A stretch of DNA of 64,000 nucleotides from Cyclospora cayetanensis (lineage: Eukaryota > Apicomplexa > Conoidasida > Eucoccidiorida > Eimeriidae). Both the position numbers and the translations under genes were made by a program. The notes beneath the pieces were generated by a model. The model worked only from the letters and a program-made list of their open reading frames with translations. It did no database searches and was not told the DNA's origin. Below, in pieces: positions 46,540-57,600 of this stretch; the first letter of the stretch is position 1; each line of letters starts with the position of its first letter. The stretch spans positions 25,086 through 89,085 of the forward strand of contig NW_020312113.1 of assembly GCF_002999335.1 (NCBI RefSeq). Reading direction: 5' to 3'.

Positions 46540-48346
46540 TGGTGCCAGTGCAACAAATAGACCAAGGTGTGTATTGTGCGGAAAGACAAGCGCTGCCGCC
46601 GTAGCCCCCAAGGGAGCAGCAATAAGTGCAGTTAAAAGGAAAAAGGGTTTCACGAGATTGACAGGGGATAGGGGTTTCTCTGGTTAAGCTAAGAAGACAC
46701 ACTGGAATCCACTCGCGTCAAGGACAACTTGCAGCCGCTGCTTACAGCAACAGGGAAAGCGATGGGAAAGCGTCTTCATAAGTACTCTGATGTCACGGCG
46801 AGCGAAGGACTCGACGATGCACCAGCACTCACAAGAGCAGCGGCTGCAGCTCTTGCTGTAGAACGGATTCTCACAAAACGATGAGAACGCAAAGTCAGCT
46901 ACGTCGACAGCTCAGGAATTCTTGGGATTGCGGGAAGTGAGAACTAGTTGCCATGCACTTTTATCGGCAGCGGCACCGTTGCAGCAAGACGGTCCTCCTG
47001 TTTTGTTCCATCAACTAGTAGGACAGCGCCACTGGTTCGTTTCTTGCTAATTCAATCAGTGCTGGCCCCAAAATTGGAAAGGATCTCATTCTGCTGCTTC
47101 AGAGAGTCATGAGACCTGACGGCTGGCTGGAGAGCCAGCTCAAGAAATCGGGTATTTAGCATGCGGTCTGAAGCCACTCAAAGGAAAACAAGGACAGCTC
47201 ACCACTGCGTGCGGAAATGGGTATGAGAAGCCAGGGTCCACGATTCAGGGATAATAGTATGGAACCCTCTAGCCAGCTTGGGCGGCGTCGTCGATGCTCG
47301 CAGCCCTTCATATGCGAGCCACTCGAGCAGCAGTACACCGCCATAATTTTCCGGTGCTCATTAATTGGCTCTATTCAGATCATTAAAAGAAATAAAGGGA
47401 GGTGATACTCCGACTAATTCGGGTGTTAGCTGTCAGCATATACCAGTGGTTCCGGTAAACATTCTAAAGTCCTCATTAGAAAGTTCCAGTGGGCTGTGGA
47501 CACTTGACCGTAAACCCAGAACCTTGAATGACAAATATTAGGAAGTATTCACTTTTGAAATTGAGGGCCCAATCCAATGAGTCTTTTATCCGGATTAACT
47601 CCCTCAATTACCATCGTGAAGCATAGCCCCCAAGCATCTAACTCTCGAGCCGCAAGGCCTTATGCACCCTGTGCCACAACTGTTGGCCCCTTATCCGCCT
47701 TTTTGTGCGTACTGCCTCTACATGGGAGCCTCAAGAGCTGAACGTCCATGCAGTGCAAACCAGAACCTTGAGACACCATTGTTGTGCTGCTATGGGTTTC
47801 CAGGCCTGCATCGCACGGCCACTCCTTAACTAGAGGGGCTCACTACCATGAGCAACCACACTCAGGTTCAAGTATAACGAATTCGGTTTAAGTGTCTGCC
47901 AGCAAAAGAACATATGTACGTTTCGCTGCGGAAGAACAAGGCACAGCTAGTGCCGGTTACTCGTAGCAGCAACTGCAGAGCGTACAATTGCAGGCTGCTA
48001 GTTGCTTCCATGTCACAGGCTCCGGTGCCCTTAGCGACCCTATGCTCAGTTCTCACTTCCCTGTCAAAGCGGAAGTCCAGCTGGAAGCATAGACCCTAAG
48101 AAAACCGTACAGCGCCACCCAAGAGAATGGTGGTAGGCGTGACCGACGCAGCCAAGATATTTTTTATAGACCTGTAGATGAGCTTTTCCTAGACAACGTC
48201 GATTGAAACGTTGCATTCTCGAAGAGTAGTTGCTCTTTTACTTCTCCTGATTCCTTGCCCCATAGAGCCTCTTTCCTGCGCGTGTACCACCCTCTCCAAC
48301 AAACAGTTCATAACACGCCTTGCCCACGCCGCCTGCTCTTTCAATT
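46540..48346. other. Intergenic region between two minus-strand genes
   Basis: Should contain the EF-hand gene promoter and the 3' UTR of the GH19-like gene. No supported coding exon, tRNA or repeat was found. Confidence 0.45.
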
Positions 48347-50827
48347 TCACGGACAGATGAAAGCGCAGCCAATGCCCTTCTTACTGATGTACGTTCCCTC
48401 TTCCTCCAATACAGCGGGAGCAGCAGCGGCTGAGGGGGCTTCTCCACGTGCAGCGACCGCTGCGTCATTTGCTGCATAGCAGCTAAATCTGCAGTCCAAG
48501 GTATCTGCCGCTGTGAGCCTCATTCCTTCTTCGGTCTCTTCCTTCAAATCACCCTGAGATGCCGCTTCAGGAGAGCCCCATCCACTAAGGGCCGGGCAGC
48601 CACGCGTAAGGGAGAAGCAGAAGCGCCTGAAGGGCATCAAGGCTTCCGTCTCTGGTCCAGGTGCCTCTCCGTCCTCCGGTAGAAAGACCCCGATGCAGTC
48701 ACGGGCCCCCGGAAGGGGCAGAGTGGCCTGGGGAGCAAGAGGGTTTGGAATCGCTAGGCCTTCGTTGGCGGTATCGCCTGTATCTGGCTGTGGAGCGATA
48801 GGTTTGGGGGGCAAAAGCAAGGACAGAAGAGACAGAAATAAGCCCTCAAATGCTGCAGCGGTCAGAGGCGATACGGGAGATTCAGAACCATTCTCTTGGG
48901 GGCCGTTTATGGGTAGCAGTACACGAGACAGCGGTATTGCTGAGAATGGAGCCCCAGGAGCTCCGGCCCCTAAAACAGGAGCTACACCCTCTGCCGTTGC
49001 CTCTTGCTCCAAAAACACAGCCTTTCCCGCCAGGATGGCGTCAAAGCGAGCAGCCTGTTCCCTTCCTGGTATCGCAGGCGGCAGGCCCCCATGCACGAAT
49101 TGCTTTTGCTCTTGTTGCTGTCGAAGCTGCTCCTGCTGCGTCTGCTGGCCAGCAGAATCAGCCGGAAGGAGCAACGTAGATGTCTCGTCTACCTTATGGG
49201 GAGTAACCCATTGCTGCCTTGTGGTCTGTGGGACTTCCTGGGATCGTCGAAGGGCCCCGACAGCTGGAGGGCAGCATGCAGCTTCTCCGAGGATCACGGA
49301 CAGAGCGAGACCCAATCCTCCAAAGGGCGTTGCTACTGCAGCTAAAGAGGGTTCGTCGGTTGGGTAGTCCTTGACCGCCTGAAGCAAGGGCGTTACTTCT
49401 GCTGCAGGGAGAGAGCTGTCCCAGCTCTGCATAGCGCGGTGAGGTGAAACCATTCCTCGACCTAAGGGCCAGTGCTCGCAGTCATATCCATAGCTGCGTC
49501 AGAAGCAAAGAAGCATATGAAGAGGCGTACGTGAACTAGCAAAACACTAATGAGATACAGACGCCCCAATACGAGAGCATGCGGACAGCCAAGCGCATGG
49601 CAGTACCACTGGTCAGTAAAGGAAGAACACGGGCGTAGACAGGCACTGAAGCGGTGCAATTGAAGGGGAGACAGAGGGAGGCGAACGGAAGCGGCGAAGC
49701 GAATGCGTAGAAGCCAACATGGGGGGTTTATGTGAAAAGGCATACACATCTTCAGTCAAAAAGTGCCAGCATGACGATGTAACGTTGCCCGTGGCAGGCG
49801 CTAAGGATCAACTTTAAAGCCAATGCAGCTCACGGGCGTTCTCGCGTCCAATGCCACAGGGCAGCAACCCATGCAGCCACATCCTGCCTTCCCAGGAGAT
49901 CCGGGCGCGTAAGAAGCTTGCTCCTATCTCCAAACGCGAAATCTCCAAAGGCCGCATAAGCTTTGTTTCCCTCGATCTGCAGAAGCACACCGACACGGCC
50001 AACTAGGCACAGTTATAAGAAAACAGTGTTGTAGACACCTCACAGTCGCTATCTCGCTTCCCCCGCTCACACATTCGAAAGAGGAGCAATGTAAGAGCTA
50101 ACAAGAGAATCTAAGCATGAACACAGAGAAGAAGATAACATGAAGGAGCAGCTGATAAGTGGGAGAGCACGAGGAGGCTACTCCAGGCCGTAAAGCTTCA
50201 TAGCTCAGCAACAGCAAGCATGCAGCATAGGATGTAAGAGGCGAAAAAATATCAGGTCGTCTGGCTGACCCCTGACGGCCCGCGCGGGTGATAGGTCACG
50301 CCTTCTGCGCAAGGCGCATCTTCTACTTCTTCACAATGTCTGCGCATAAAAGAGGCATATCATTGAAACTGTGGGCCTAGTGACCTTACTCTCCGTCAAA
50401 GGTGGGCAAGACTTGAAATTACAGCACCTCTAGACACATTGTACACTAAGCCACACGCCACTGTTTATAGATGTAGTTGCGCATTGCACAGATGTCGAGA
50501 GGTACTACTGAACTGAATTTCATCTAATAAGCACTGAAAAAGAGACAAAGGCTTCGCGTACACAGATCCACCGGCGCAGGTGTAACTGCGACATCCCTAG
50601 TCTTACACACACGGGACACAGAGAAATGACACAGGGAAACTCCCGATAACATGAAACCCCATAGTTGCAACGACAGACGCCTTAACAGAGCAAAAGTACA
50701 AAGGTGTTTGCTATGCGTACTTCTCCATCTGTCTATCTCTGCAATGAATAATTCCAGTACCTCATGTGTGTCGACTTTTCGAAAGAACGGAAGAAGTTGG
50801 TCTTCAGAAGTGCAGAGGTTAGGAATG
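48347..50827 (-). CDS. Glycoside hydrolase family 19-like protein (chitinase/lysozyme type), N-terminus incomplete
   Basis: Chitin- or related polysaccharide-cleaving fold. Phase-consistent exons 50270-50339, 49834-49976 and 48347-49493 encode the GH19 core. First comes HCEEVEDAPCAEG, running directly into VTYHPRGPSG; these correspond to the YC....PCAPG and YYGRGPIQ motifs. Next is IEGNKAYAAFGDF (cf. NYNYG), then LLTRPDLLGRQD and WVAALWHWTRERP (cf. the NPDLV and ALWFW motifs). An upstream exon, 50761-50827, ends LLPFFRKVDTHE, matching the position of the catalytic FLAQTSHE motif. One or two small exons between 50340 and 50760 are unresolved, so the second catalytic Glu cannot be placed. After the core, about 340 residues of Pro/Ala/Gln-rich tail replace the usual short C-terminus. 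YYGRGP has become YHPRGP, so activity may be altered. Confidence 0.62.
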
Positions 50828-51096
50828 CTGAAAACTCCTGCAATGCGGTAAAGAGCCCGGTGCCTGAGGGGGTCCTTGCTGAGCCCATGAATCCAGACAC
50901 AGCACCGCACAGAAATAGTCAGATACGCAGCGTTCACTACAAGCACCATCGTGAGCGAGGCAGGAAATAGGAAAGGTTCGGAGACTGGCAGAAGCCGCAG
51001 CACCGGCCAAACTAAAGAGCAACAGAAGCGATCTCAACTTTAGACTCTCCGTGGTCTAGGTCTAGCCAGCGTTAACGCGGCATCTGATCAGGTGGG

Positions 51097-51783
51097 CTAG
51101 CGCGCCGGCTGTCTAAGTATATATCGCGGTGCTCCAGCTCGCAGCCTCCCCCTCTCACCGCCTCCGGAGAAGACTCCCGCGAAGTCCTGATGAAGCGTCA
51201 GCGCACAGGCAATATGGCGATGTACAGTAGAAGCAGCGCTCTCCCCGTTGGGACCACTCGTGCCCAGAGGCATTCCCCCGTAGGAGCCGCCAGAGGGAAG
51301 GCGCCGGAAGGCCTCTTCCAAGCGCGCCAGAGAAACAGCCTGCGTCAGGAGCAAAGAAAACGACAATGAGCATGCAAAGGTTCAGCGGCAGCAGCGGCGA
51401 ACGGTGTAGTTCATGTAGCAGCAGCAGGAGCAGTAGCACAAGAGTTTCCCTCTAGGGGCAGCCAGAATGTCTGGAGCAGCATCATATGTTTGCAACACCA
51501 GCAAGGTCCAAACAGCAGGGATTGCCGTAGCACGCATATAAGCCTGCTGGCTGTGCACCTTCTCAAATTCTGAGTCCGGGTTCGGGTATGTAGGACAGTT
51601 GGATTCCAGAAACAACGAGTCCTCCGCTTCTGCCTCCGCTGCCGCTGTTCTCATTGACAACTGTACAGCTGCTGCAGGAAAAGGTTCCTCTGGCTGTGCT
51701 GTTTCAGTAGCCGCAGCAGCAGCTGCTGCAGTGCCTGCAGCACCGGCTGCTGCAGCTGCAGCAAAACATCTGAGGAGTTTCAT
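51097..51783 (-). other. Possible 5' exons of the GH19-like gene
   Basis: ATG at 51783 opens an Ala-rich leader (MKLLRCFAAAAAAG) that could be a signal peptide, followed by YPNPDSEFEKVHSQQAYM. A second block has an acceptor at about 51335 (TGACGCAG), reads AVSLARLEEAFRRLPSGGS, and ends at a GTGAGAGG donor near 51153. Both are minus strand and immediately upstream of the GH19 exons, but I could not connect them in phase. They might form a separate gene. Confidence 0.3.
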
Positions 51784-54290
51784 CAGGATGTATCAAACCA
51801 CTGTTGCCCCAACTGCGGGCGCTGGTGCCTGATCTGCCGCCACTAAGAAAACTCCGCGACCTTCAGCGTACTGCTGCTTCAAAAGGTGATGCTGTTGTTG
51901 CCACTGCCTTCTCTGTACCTTCAATATCTCAGGAGCCTTGAGGTCATCTGGTGGGTCCTACTGAAGCAAGAAACGTGGAGCAGGTAAATCTTTGACTCGT
52001 CAGGAGAGAAAAGTCACATGAAAATGCACATACGTAGGAAGAAACTGAAAACAGCGAGCCACTTGCGCTCCGTTCCTTGCGGCAGCACCTGCGGCTTTTC
52101 CTGCTGCATTTGCTCACAGGCTTAGGCAAGGGTGTAGAAAGAAGCCTAGCGTGTCCCTACACTGAAAGGGACGAGAAGACACAGGATCAGTTCCTTTGCC
52201 GAAGGAAACTGGGAAGAGCAACAAGCCACAGGAGTCCTATGTGGCCTCGATAATAGATAGCTGCAGCTGTCGAGATGGAGGTCTAGCCCCCCAAAACGGA
52301 GAATACAGTGAGATAAATGCGGTTTATAAGCATTACTTTTTGTTTGCTTGCTCGAATACATACATAATACAGCTTTGGTGTCTAGTTTTATGCTGTATTT
52401 CCTCGTGGAAGTTGCTGGGGAGCGATGGCTACCATCACCACAGGGCTCAAGAATCATGCAAGGAACCCAAAGTCTGTGCCTTCTTATTTTCCAGTTGCTT
52501 CTACCAGTCTAATACTTTTTAGTCTATGAAAGAGTTTAGACTCCGCACTCCGCGTCGGATGGCCCAAATCCCAAATCCCTGGTAGCCACTGGCTATGAAG
52601 GCAAGGGACACCTCAGTAACTCACTACGCCTTAATGCCCCACGTTCGTCTTTGAAGTCCATATTTTTGTTTGTGCACGCTTAGGAAAAGCCTTTGGGCTA
52701 TTCAAACTGCATATCTAGAGGCGCATTACCAAGCAAGCTGCTGTGCTCTATTTACTTTTTACTATACTTCCGCCAATGGTCAAAACATGCATTCTACCTA
52801 ATCACTTTCCATTCAAGCATCAACAGGCTACCAGTGACCTCTTGGCTCCCATAAGCGCATTGAAAAGGTAGGATCCCCTAAAGGCCCCCATGATACTACG
52901 AGCCAAAAGCAAACTACCTAAAAACCGATACGTGGGCAGGCGGAAAAAATCAGTTCGCTATACATAGCGTAAATGGCATTCAGGAAGGGTCTCATGAAAA
53001 CGACACGACGGATATATATATATATAGGAAAATGCACTGGAAAAGGGCCACACAGATACTGCTGAAGAGATTTAAAAATATATGGGGCTTTCGCAATGCA
53101 TAGGCTAATAAAAGCATGAGCATAGGCTTTTGCTTCTCGTGGAAGTAACTGCTCTATCTTGACCATTTTCTTTGCCATCGAACAGGTTACTGTCCCACCT
53201 CCCGAATGTCCTGCTTAAGGTCTAATCATACCCATGTAGGCCAAAGGCAAATTCATCCAATATGCAAGTGTGAAAACGTCCATAGCTCTGCCGTGAGCTA
53301 TGTAGAAGACGTCAGCGCTCGGCATACAGTATCCAGACTCAACACAAACCTAATAGAAGGTTAATCTGTTCATCAATAGAACATACTACTTTCCCTTTCC
53401 ATGCCGCACATTATCCCGGCGTGAGGGAAGAATAGCCATGTAACGCGATAGTTACACCCTCTTAGTACTCCGAGCATTTACAGCTACTTGCTTATCGCAT
53501 CAAAATCACCAGCATACAGCATTTGCGCCTTATTTTTACGGAGTTAGCTGTCGTCTTTACTGAATAAAATGAACGAACCTTATAATTCTAGGCTGGCTAC
53601 AAGTTGTCAACAAACCGTTCTTGAGTATAGCTTAGCTTGCTACATCTTCCGTCTTCTCGACAAACCTCACTGCCTCGTGGCACGCAAATGTACGTCGAGT
53701 CAAACTTCATGCAGAACAGCGAAAGGGTTCCCTACCTGTACTACTGCAAGTGGAGGCAGAAGACCGAAGGCAGTGCACATGAGAAAATCAAAGTGCGTAT
53801 CAACCGAATAAATGGCGTTGAAGGAAAAATAAGCCACATTAGCCAGTAAAAAGGAGAGAAGAAGCCAACCAACACAAAAAGCGGCGGTGTGATTGCTCGC
53901 TATTTGTCGTATCGTTGAAACATGTGAGCCTCCTGCAACAAAAGCATAAGACAAGCGAAACGTGGAAAGTGTATAGAAGTCGAATCTATCTCAGCAGCGG
54001 TTTCGCCCCTTCTAGAGCAATGTGTGCAGGCCCAGACAACTTGTGCATGCAGCACAACCAACTCTACAGTTCCAAAAGGGGCATGAGGAAGGATGTCGAA
54101 ACAACGTAGCCGAGAGCCTTCGCGCATAAATTTGAGTGTCGTAAGCACCATAATACTACGAAAAAGGAGATCTGCAAGCAATACCTACGAATGAAGGTAG
54201 CTATTCCAGGGAGAGCATGCTTACAGATTAGCACATATCAAGGAAAGCGGGAAACGGCTTCAATAACGACACAGCGTTGTTAGGCAAACA
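51784..54290. other. Gene-poor, AT-richer region
   Basis: No exon with family resemblance. A short TA run occurs at about 53010-53025. It may include part of the degraded retroelement to its right. Confidence 0.4.
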
Positions 54291-55237
54291 AAGCCGTAAA
54301 GCAGCTAGCAATTAAGCTTTCAAATGCTTCTCCATCAAGCACTGAGGTTAGTCTTAAGCCCTCTCTATTTCACTAGAAACTGCCGTCGGAGATGTCCTCA
54401 GGACCCAACAGTCCGAGAATTTGGCACTTGTACTGCCTTATTGCACCTTTCGCCTCCGCGGCTATCGTCCCAGCACGAAGAAACTCGCGAAGAATGCGGG
54501 GAGTTTTGCAACTTTTGAAGGATTTTAATATGGATAGTACTGTACACTTCCACATCCTGGGGAAACCGTTGCTGCACGAAAGTTCATTGATGTGTGAAAG
54601 GATGGCACATGATCTTCACCGTCTGACTGCAGGTCTGTTCTTTTGATCACCGTCTGATGCATCTGATTAGGCTTGCCGTTCCACGGGCCAATCTCCAGGC
54701 GTGAAACACAGAGCCGGCGGCCATTTTTGGTAAATTCCGGGTTTTTGTCTCTTCATCTTTGCGCACAAGTTCGCGTTCACTAACTAGCTTTACTAGAGCT
54801 CTCCCTGCCACTATGGGTGGCTACTGACTCGACAAAAACAGGTCTTGGCCCGGGTCTGCGATGAACTCTACACTGTGCATGATAATGTAGACATTTATGC
54901 CAGTAAGCATGCCTCAGTCCAGCAGAAAGGCCCTGAAAGCTTTCCCAGTGCATTGTGAATCCTACCATGTCTCAAGAGAGCAAAACAACACTGCGCAGCA
55001 AAGTCTGACGCAATGGGTAAACGAATGCACTCTGGTATTTTAGTCCCACCCAACACAAGGAAGAAGCCCCAGCCAAGCAAATGGATTCTATGAGTATTTT
55101 GTCTCCGATACTACAGAATAGGGTGGTTGGTGCGCTGTTTGTCCACATGCCGCACGGTGGCTCGAAGAGGTTCCCTTGTAGCCAATGTATAGACGGGTCA
55201 TAATGGCACGCTAGAACGCAATGAAAATTTTGGACCT

Positions 55238-55819
55238 CTATTTATAAGAAAAGTCTGATATATTTGTGGAGCTTTCACGCAAGAGGTAAGGAGACACCTC
55301 CTGAGTCGCGACAGAGCTCCAGATTGAGCAAAAAAGGCATTTTTCTGTGTCGGTAAACAACGACGTAGATACTGTTCTGGCCCTTAATCGCATCACCAAT
55401 TCAATCCATATGCAGATCAAACTAAGCCCTATAGGAAAGGGACTGTTCCGCAAGGGCCAGCTCTAGGCAATTTGTGTTGCTTCATCCGCCTACAATTTGT
55501 TCTTGCTAATACATAGTGCCTTGACGTGGGATGCATCCAAGCCACTAGAAGGACCACATGAGCTCGTTGATCTTATTGTGATCCCAATATGGTCTAATCA
55601 AGCATGTTCATTCGCTTTTAGCAATACGACATTCGGGATTAAAGTCGGAATGTGCAGGCGACGGACTCCTTGCCTTGCTGTACACCGAAGCAAGCCGTCC
55701 TCAGCGTGGCATTGTTTTTTCCTTTTGCTAATCTGAACTTTTGCAACAGTAAGGGATGTATATAGTTGCCAACAACATATAGCTCGAAGTTGATTAACAG
55801 CGTAAATTCTCACAAGCAA
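55238..55819 (-). pseudogene. Integrase relic
   Basis: Block 55598-55819 has EDGLLRCTARQGVRRLHIP then KANEHA, like the N-terminal integrase stretch DGLLY...RLVVP...HD. Block 55238-55453 has IWIELVMRLRARTV and SLFTDTEKCLFCSIW, reminiscent of the catalytic-core region. Frames differ between blocks. Confidence 0.4.
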
Positions 55820-56001
55820 GAGTGGCTGCGCTGAATTGCCGGGTGGTTACGGGAGCGTCCCGGCGACGACGTTGCTGATCCCCTGAATGTACACACTTTA
55901 AAATTGTTATTTAGAAGTCTCCCAAGCCAGAAAAATGAAACTAGGGCTATTGAAGGCCTGCAAGCCCTTATCAAGGCTCATTAGCATTGGCTTCTATCAA
56001 G

Positions 56002-56187
56002 TTACGATAATAACGAGCAAAAACTGGTGTATTCTGAAGAGTTCGTAGCCTGTTGAAAGGGAATCTCGCTCACCGCTACGGCATCAGCACTCGTATTTAG
56101 GAAGGAGTGACAATGATCCTCGGTGAGCCCAAGTACCGGAGGAAAGCCATGGGGGCTCAGAAGCGTCCTTGCCGTGGCATCAGCCAT
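56002..56187 (-). pseudogene. RNase H relic
   Basis: FPPVLGLTEDHCHSFLNTSA followed by DAVAVSEIPFQQ mirrors the PVLxLPDxxxPFxLxTDASxxAxGAVLxQ signature that follows Ty3-type RT. The catalytic Asp is not preserved in the TDAS position (NTSA). Confidence 0.55.
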
Positions 56188-56298
56188 TTCTTCCTAGGCC
56201 GATGACTGCATATTCGGATGTAAACTAGTCTAAGGATAAGCGATGAGAGCAGAACCCGTGACTTAACCTTTTTAAAAAAATGCAAGCTCCTAGAAATA

Positions 56299-57011
56299 TT
56301 CAGTGTCCTTGCAAGTGCGTAAAGGTGAACGCCATGCCTTTATTTGTTTAGCTCTTAGATCTGGCTCAATTCCTGCAGCCATAATACAAAGGCCTAAAAG
56401 CAGCATCAGTCTGATAATACGGCACTTGTGTACGTTCACATACCACTGCTTGCCCACCAACAGCCGAAAAGCAGGCCATAGGTGCTGTAAGTGCTCTTAA
56501 ACGCTTCGGCCACATATTCTCACACCGTCCGTCTAGACAGCCATCAACCCCATTTTGGTAGGCTTATTGAAGTCCCGAGATTCTTACGGCTGAAGTTCAC
56601 CTGAGGAGAGAACACGTTCACATGGCATACACGAGTTGGCGAGTGCAAGCGTGGAGCCTTGGTTTCCGGAGCATGCCATAGGAGTGAATGAAAGCTTGTA
56701 AGAAGGCGTCTGCAAATTCAAAGCAGAGTAGACTGCTGATTCATGTACTCTGTAGAACGAATCAGCAAACATGGGGCATCGCGAATTTCTGCTTTACACT
56801 TGTCTTGCTAAGGCGCTTAAAGTTGGTGCACATGCGCCACCTTCGATCCTTTTTCAATGCGAACATCTGGTCCCGCCAAAAGGCGCTTGTCTGCTGCAGC
56901 ACTTTGCTTTTCTAAAGAAATAATGCGCCAGCTGGCAAATCTATTTTTTCCACTAAGGAGATTTTCGAGAACAGCGCTTGTGGCTGACTGAAATATTTTT
57001 ATGTTTTTCAT
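56299..57011 (-). pseudogene. Reverse transcriptase relic
   Basis: Three frame-shifted blocks match Ty3 RT in order. The block from 56866 has MFALKKDRRWRMCTNFKRL (cf. KKDGSWRMCVDYR). The block at 56584-56772 has HESAVYSALNLQTPSYKL (cf. FSKLDLxSGYHQI). The block at 56299-56445 has WYVNVHKCRII and AAGIEPD (cf. KLSKCxF and GIxPDPxKV). The YxDD box was not seen. Frameshifts separate the blocks. Confidence 0.7.
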
Positions 57012-57149
57012 GATGCGCTAGACATCCAGCAGTTGGTCAACCTACTGACAGATTGCCATTATTTACGCGCAAACTGATCTTCAACATTCGCCCATTCACG
57101 GTTTTCCTCAACTGTACGTTCAGGAAAATTCTTAAAAATAGACTAGCTA

Positions 57150-57460
57150 CAGAACCACTAGGAGGGCAAGGATGCTTAGAGCCGTCCTTCCCTTATGGCC
57201 TGCAGAGCCTCCCGCATGAAAGACTCTACCTTACCGTGTTGAGGTACCAACTCTGGCTCATTCACCGTAGATGGAATGATCGCTGGTGATGAGACAAAGT
57301 GGTGCTTCTGCCCATCGATTCCTGGCACGCTAACCACCACAGCGTGCTGTGGTGGCATGCACGCCTTCTATTGGGTCACCAGCGGGATACCTAGTATTCC
57401 GGCACAGTGCAAGGGGTCAAAAGTGAAGTACCAGATCATTTTGATAGGACCCGATGCCGA
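57150..57460 (-). pseudogene. Retrotransposon protease end and protease-RT linker
   Basis: One frame reads FDPLHCAGILGIPLVTQ, resembling the ILGxDxL segment that closes Ty3-type aspartic proteases. After a stop the same frame resumes with a linker-like stretch containing PGIDGQKHHFV and HGKVESFMREALQ. The active-site DTG/DSG triad was not found. Confidence 0.4.
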
Positions 57461-57600
57461 ATTTGCATTCCGATTTCTAGTGGCATTTAACTACCGTGTC
57501 CTTGTCAACCCTTGCGGTTTGCCGCCCCCCAAAAGCCTGAGCCTCAGGGACTAAGGTAATGAGTGAACAACAGACTATTCTGTGCCCTATCTTCCCAGAA

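Larger units (their letters stand above)
54300..57600 (-). mobile_element. Degraded Ty3/gypsy-type (chromovirus-like) LTR retrotransposon
   Basis: In order along the minus strand are traces of protease, reverse transcriptase, RNase H and integrase, the Ty3/gypsy pol order. They fall in different frames and are broken by stops, so the element is inactive. Boundaries are approximate: I could not identify LTRs, a primer-binding site or a convincing gag. Chromovirus-like elements are known from Eimeria genomes; assignment to that group is by expectation, not by tree. Confidence 0.65.

Noticed and set aside
57326..57356. Short inverted repeat CCACCACAGC / GCTGTGGTGG
   Set aside because: Only about a 10-bp stem. 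It falls in the retroelement relic and is not distinguishable from chance at this length.
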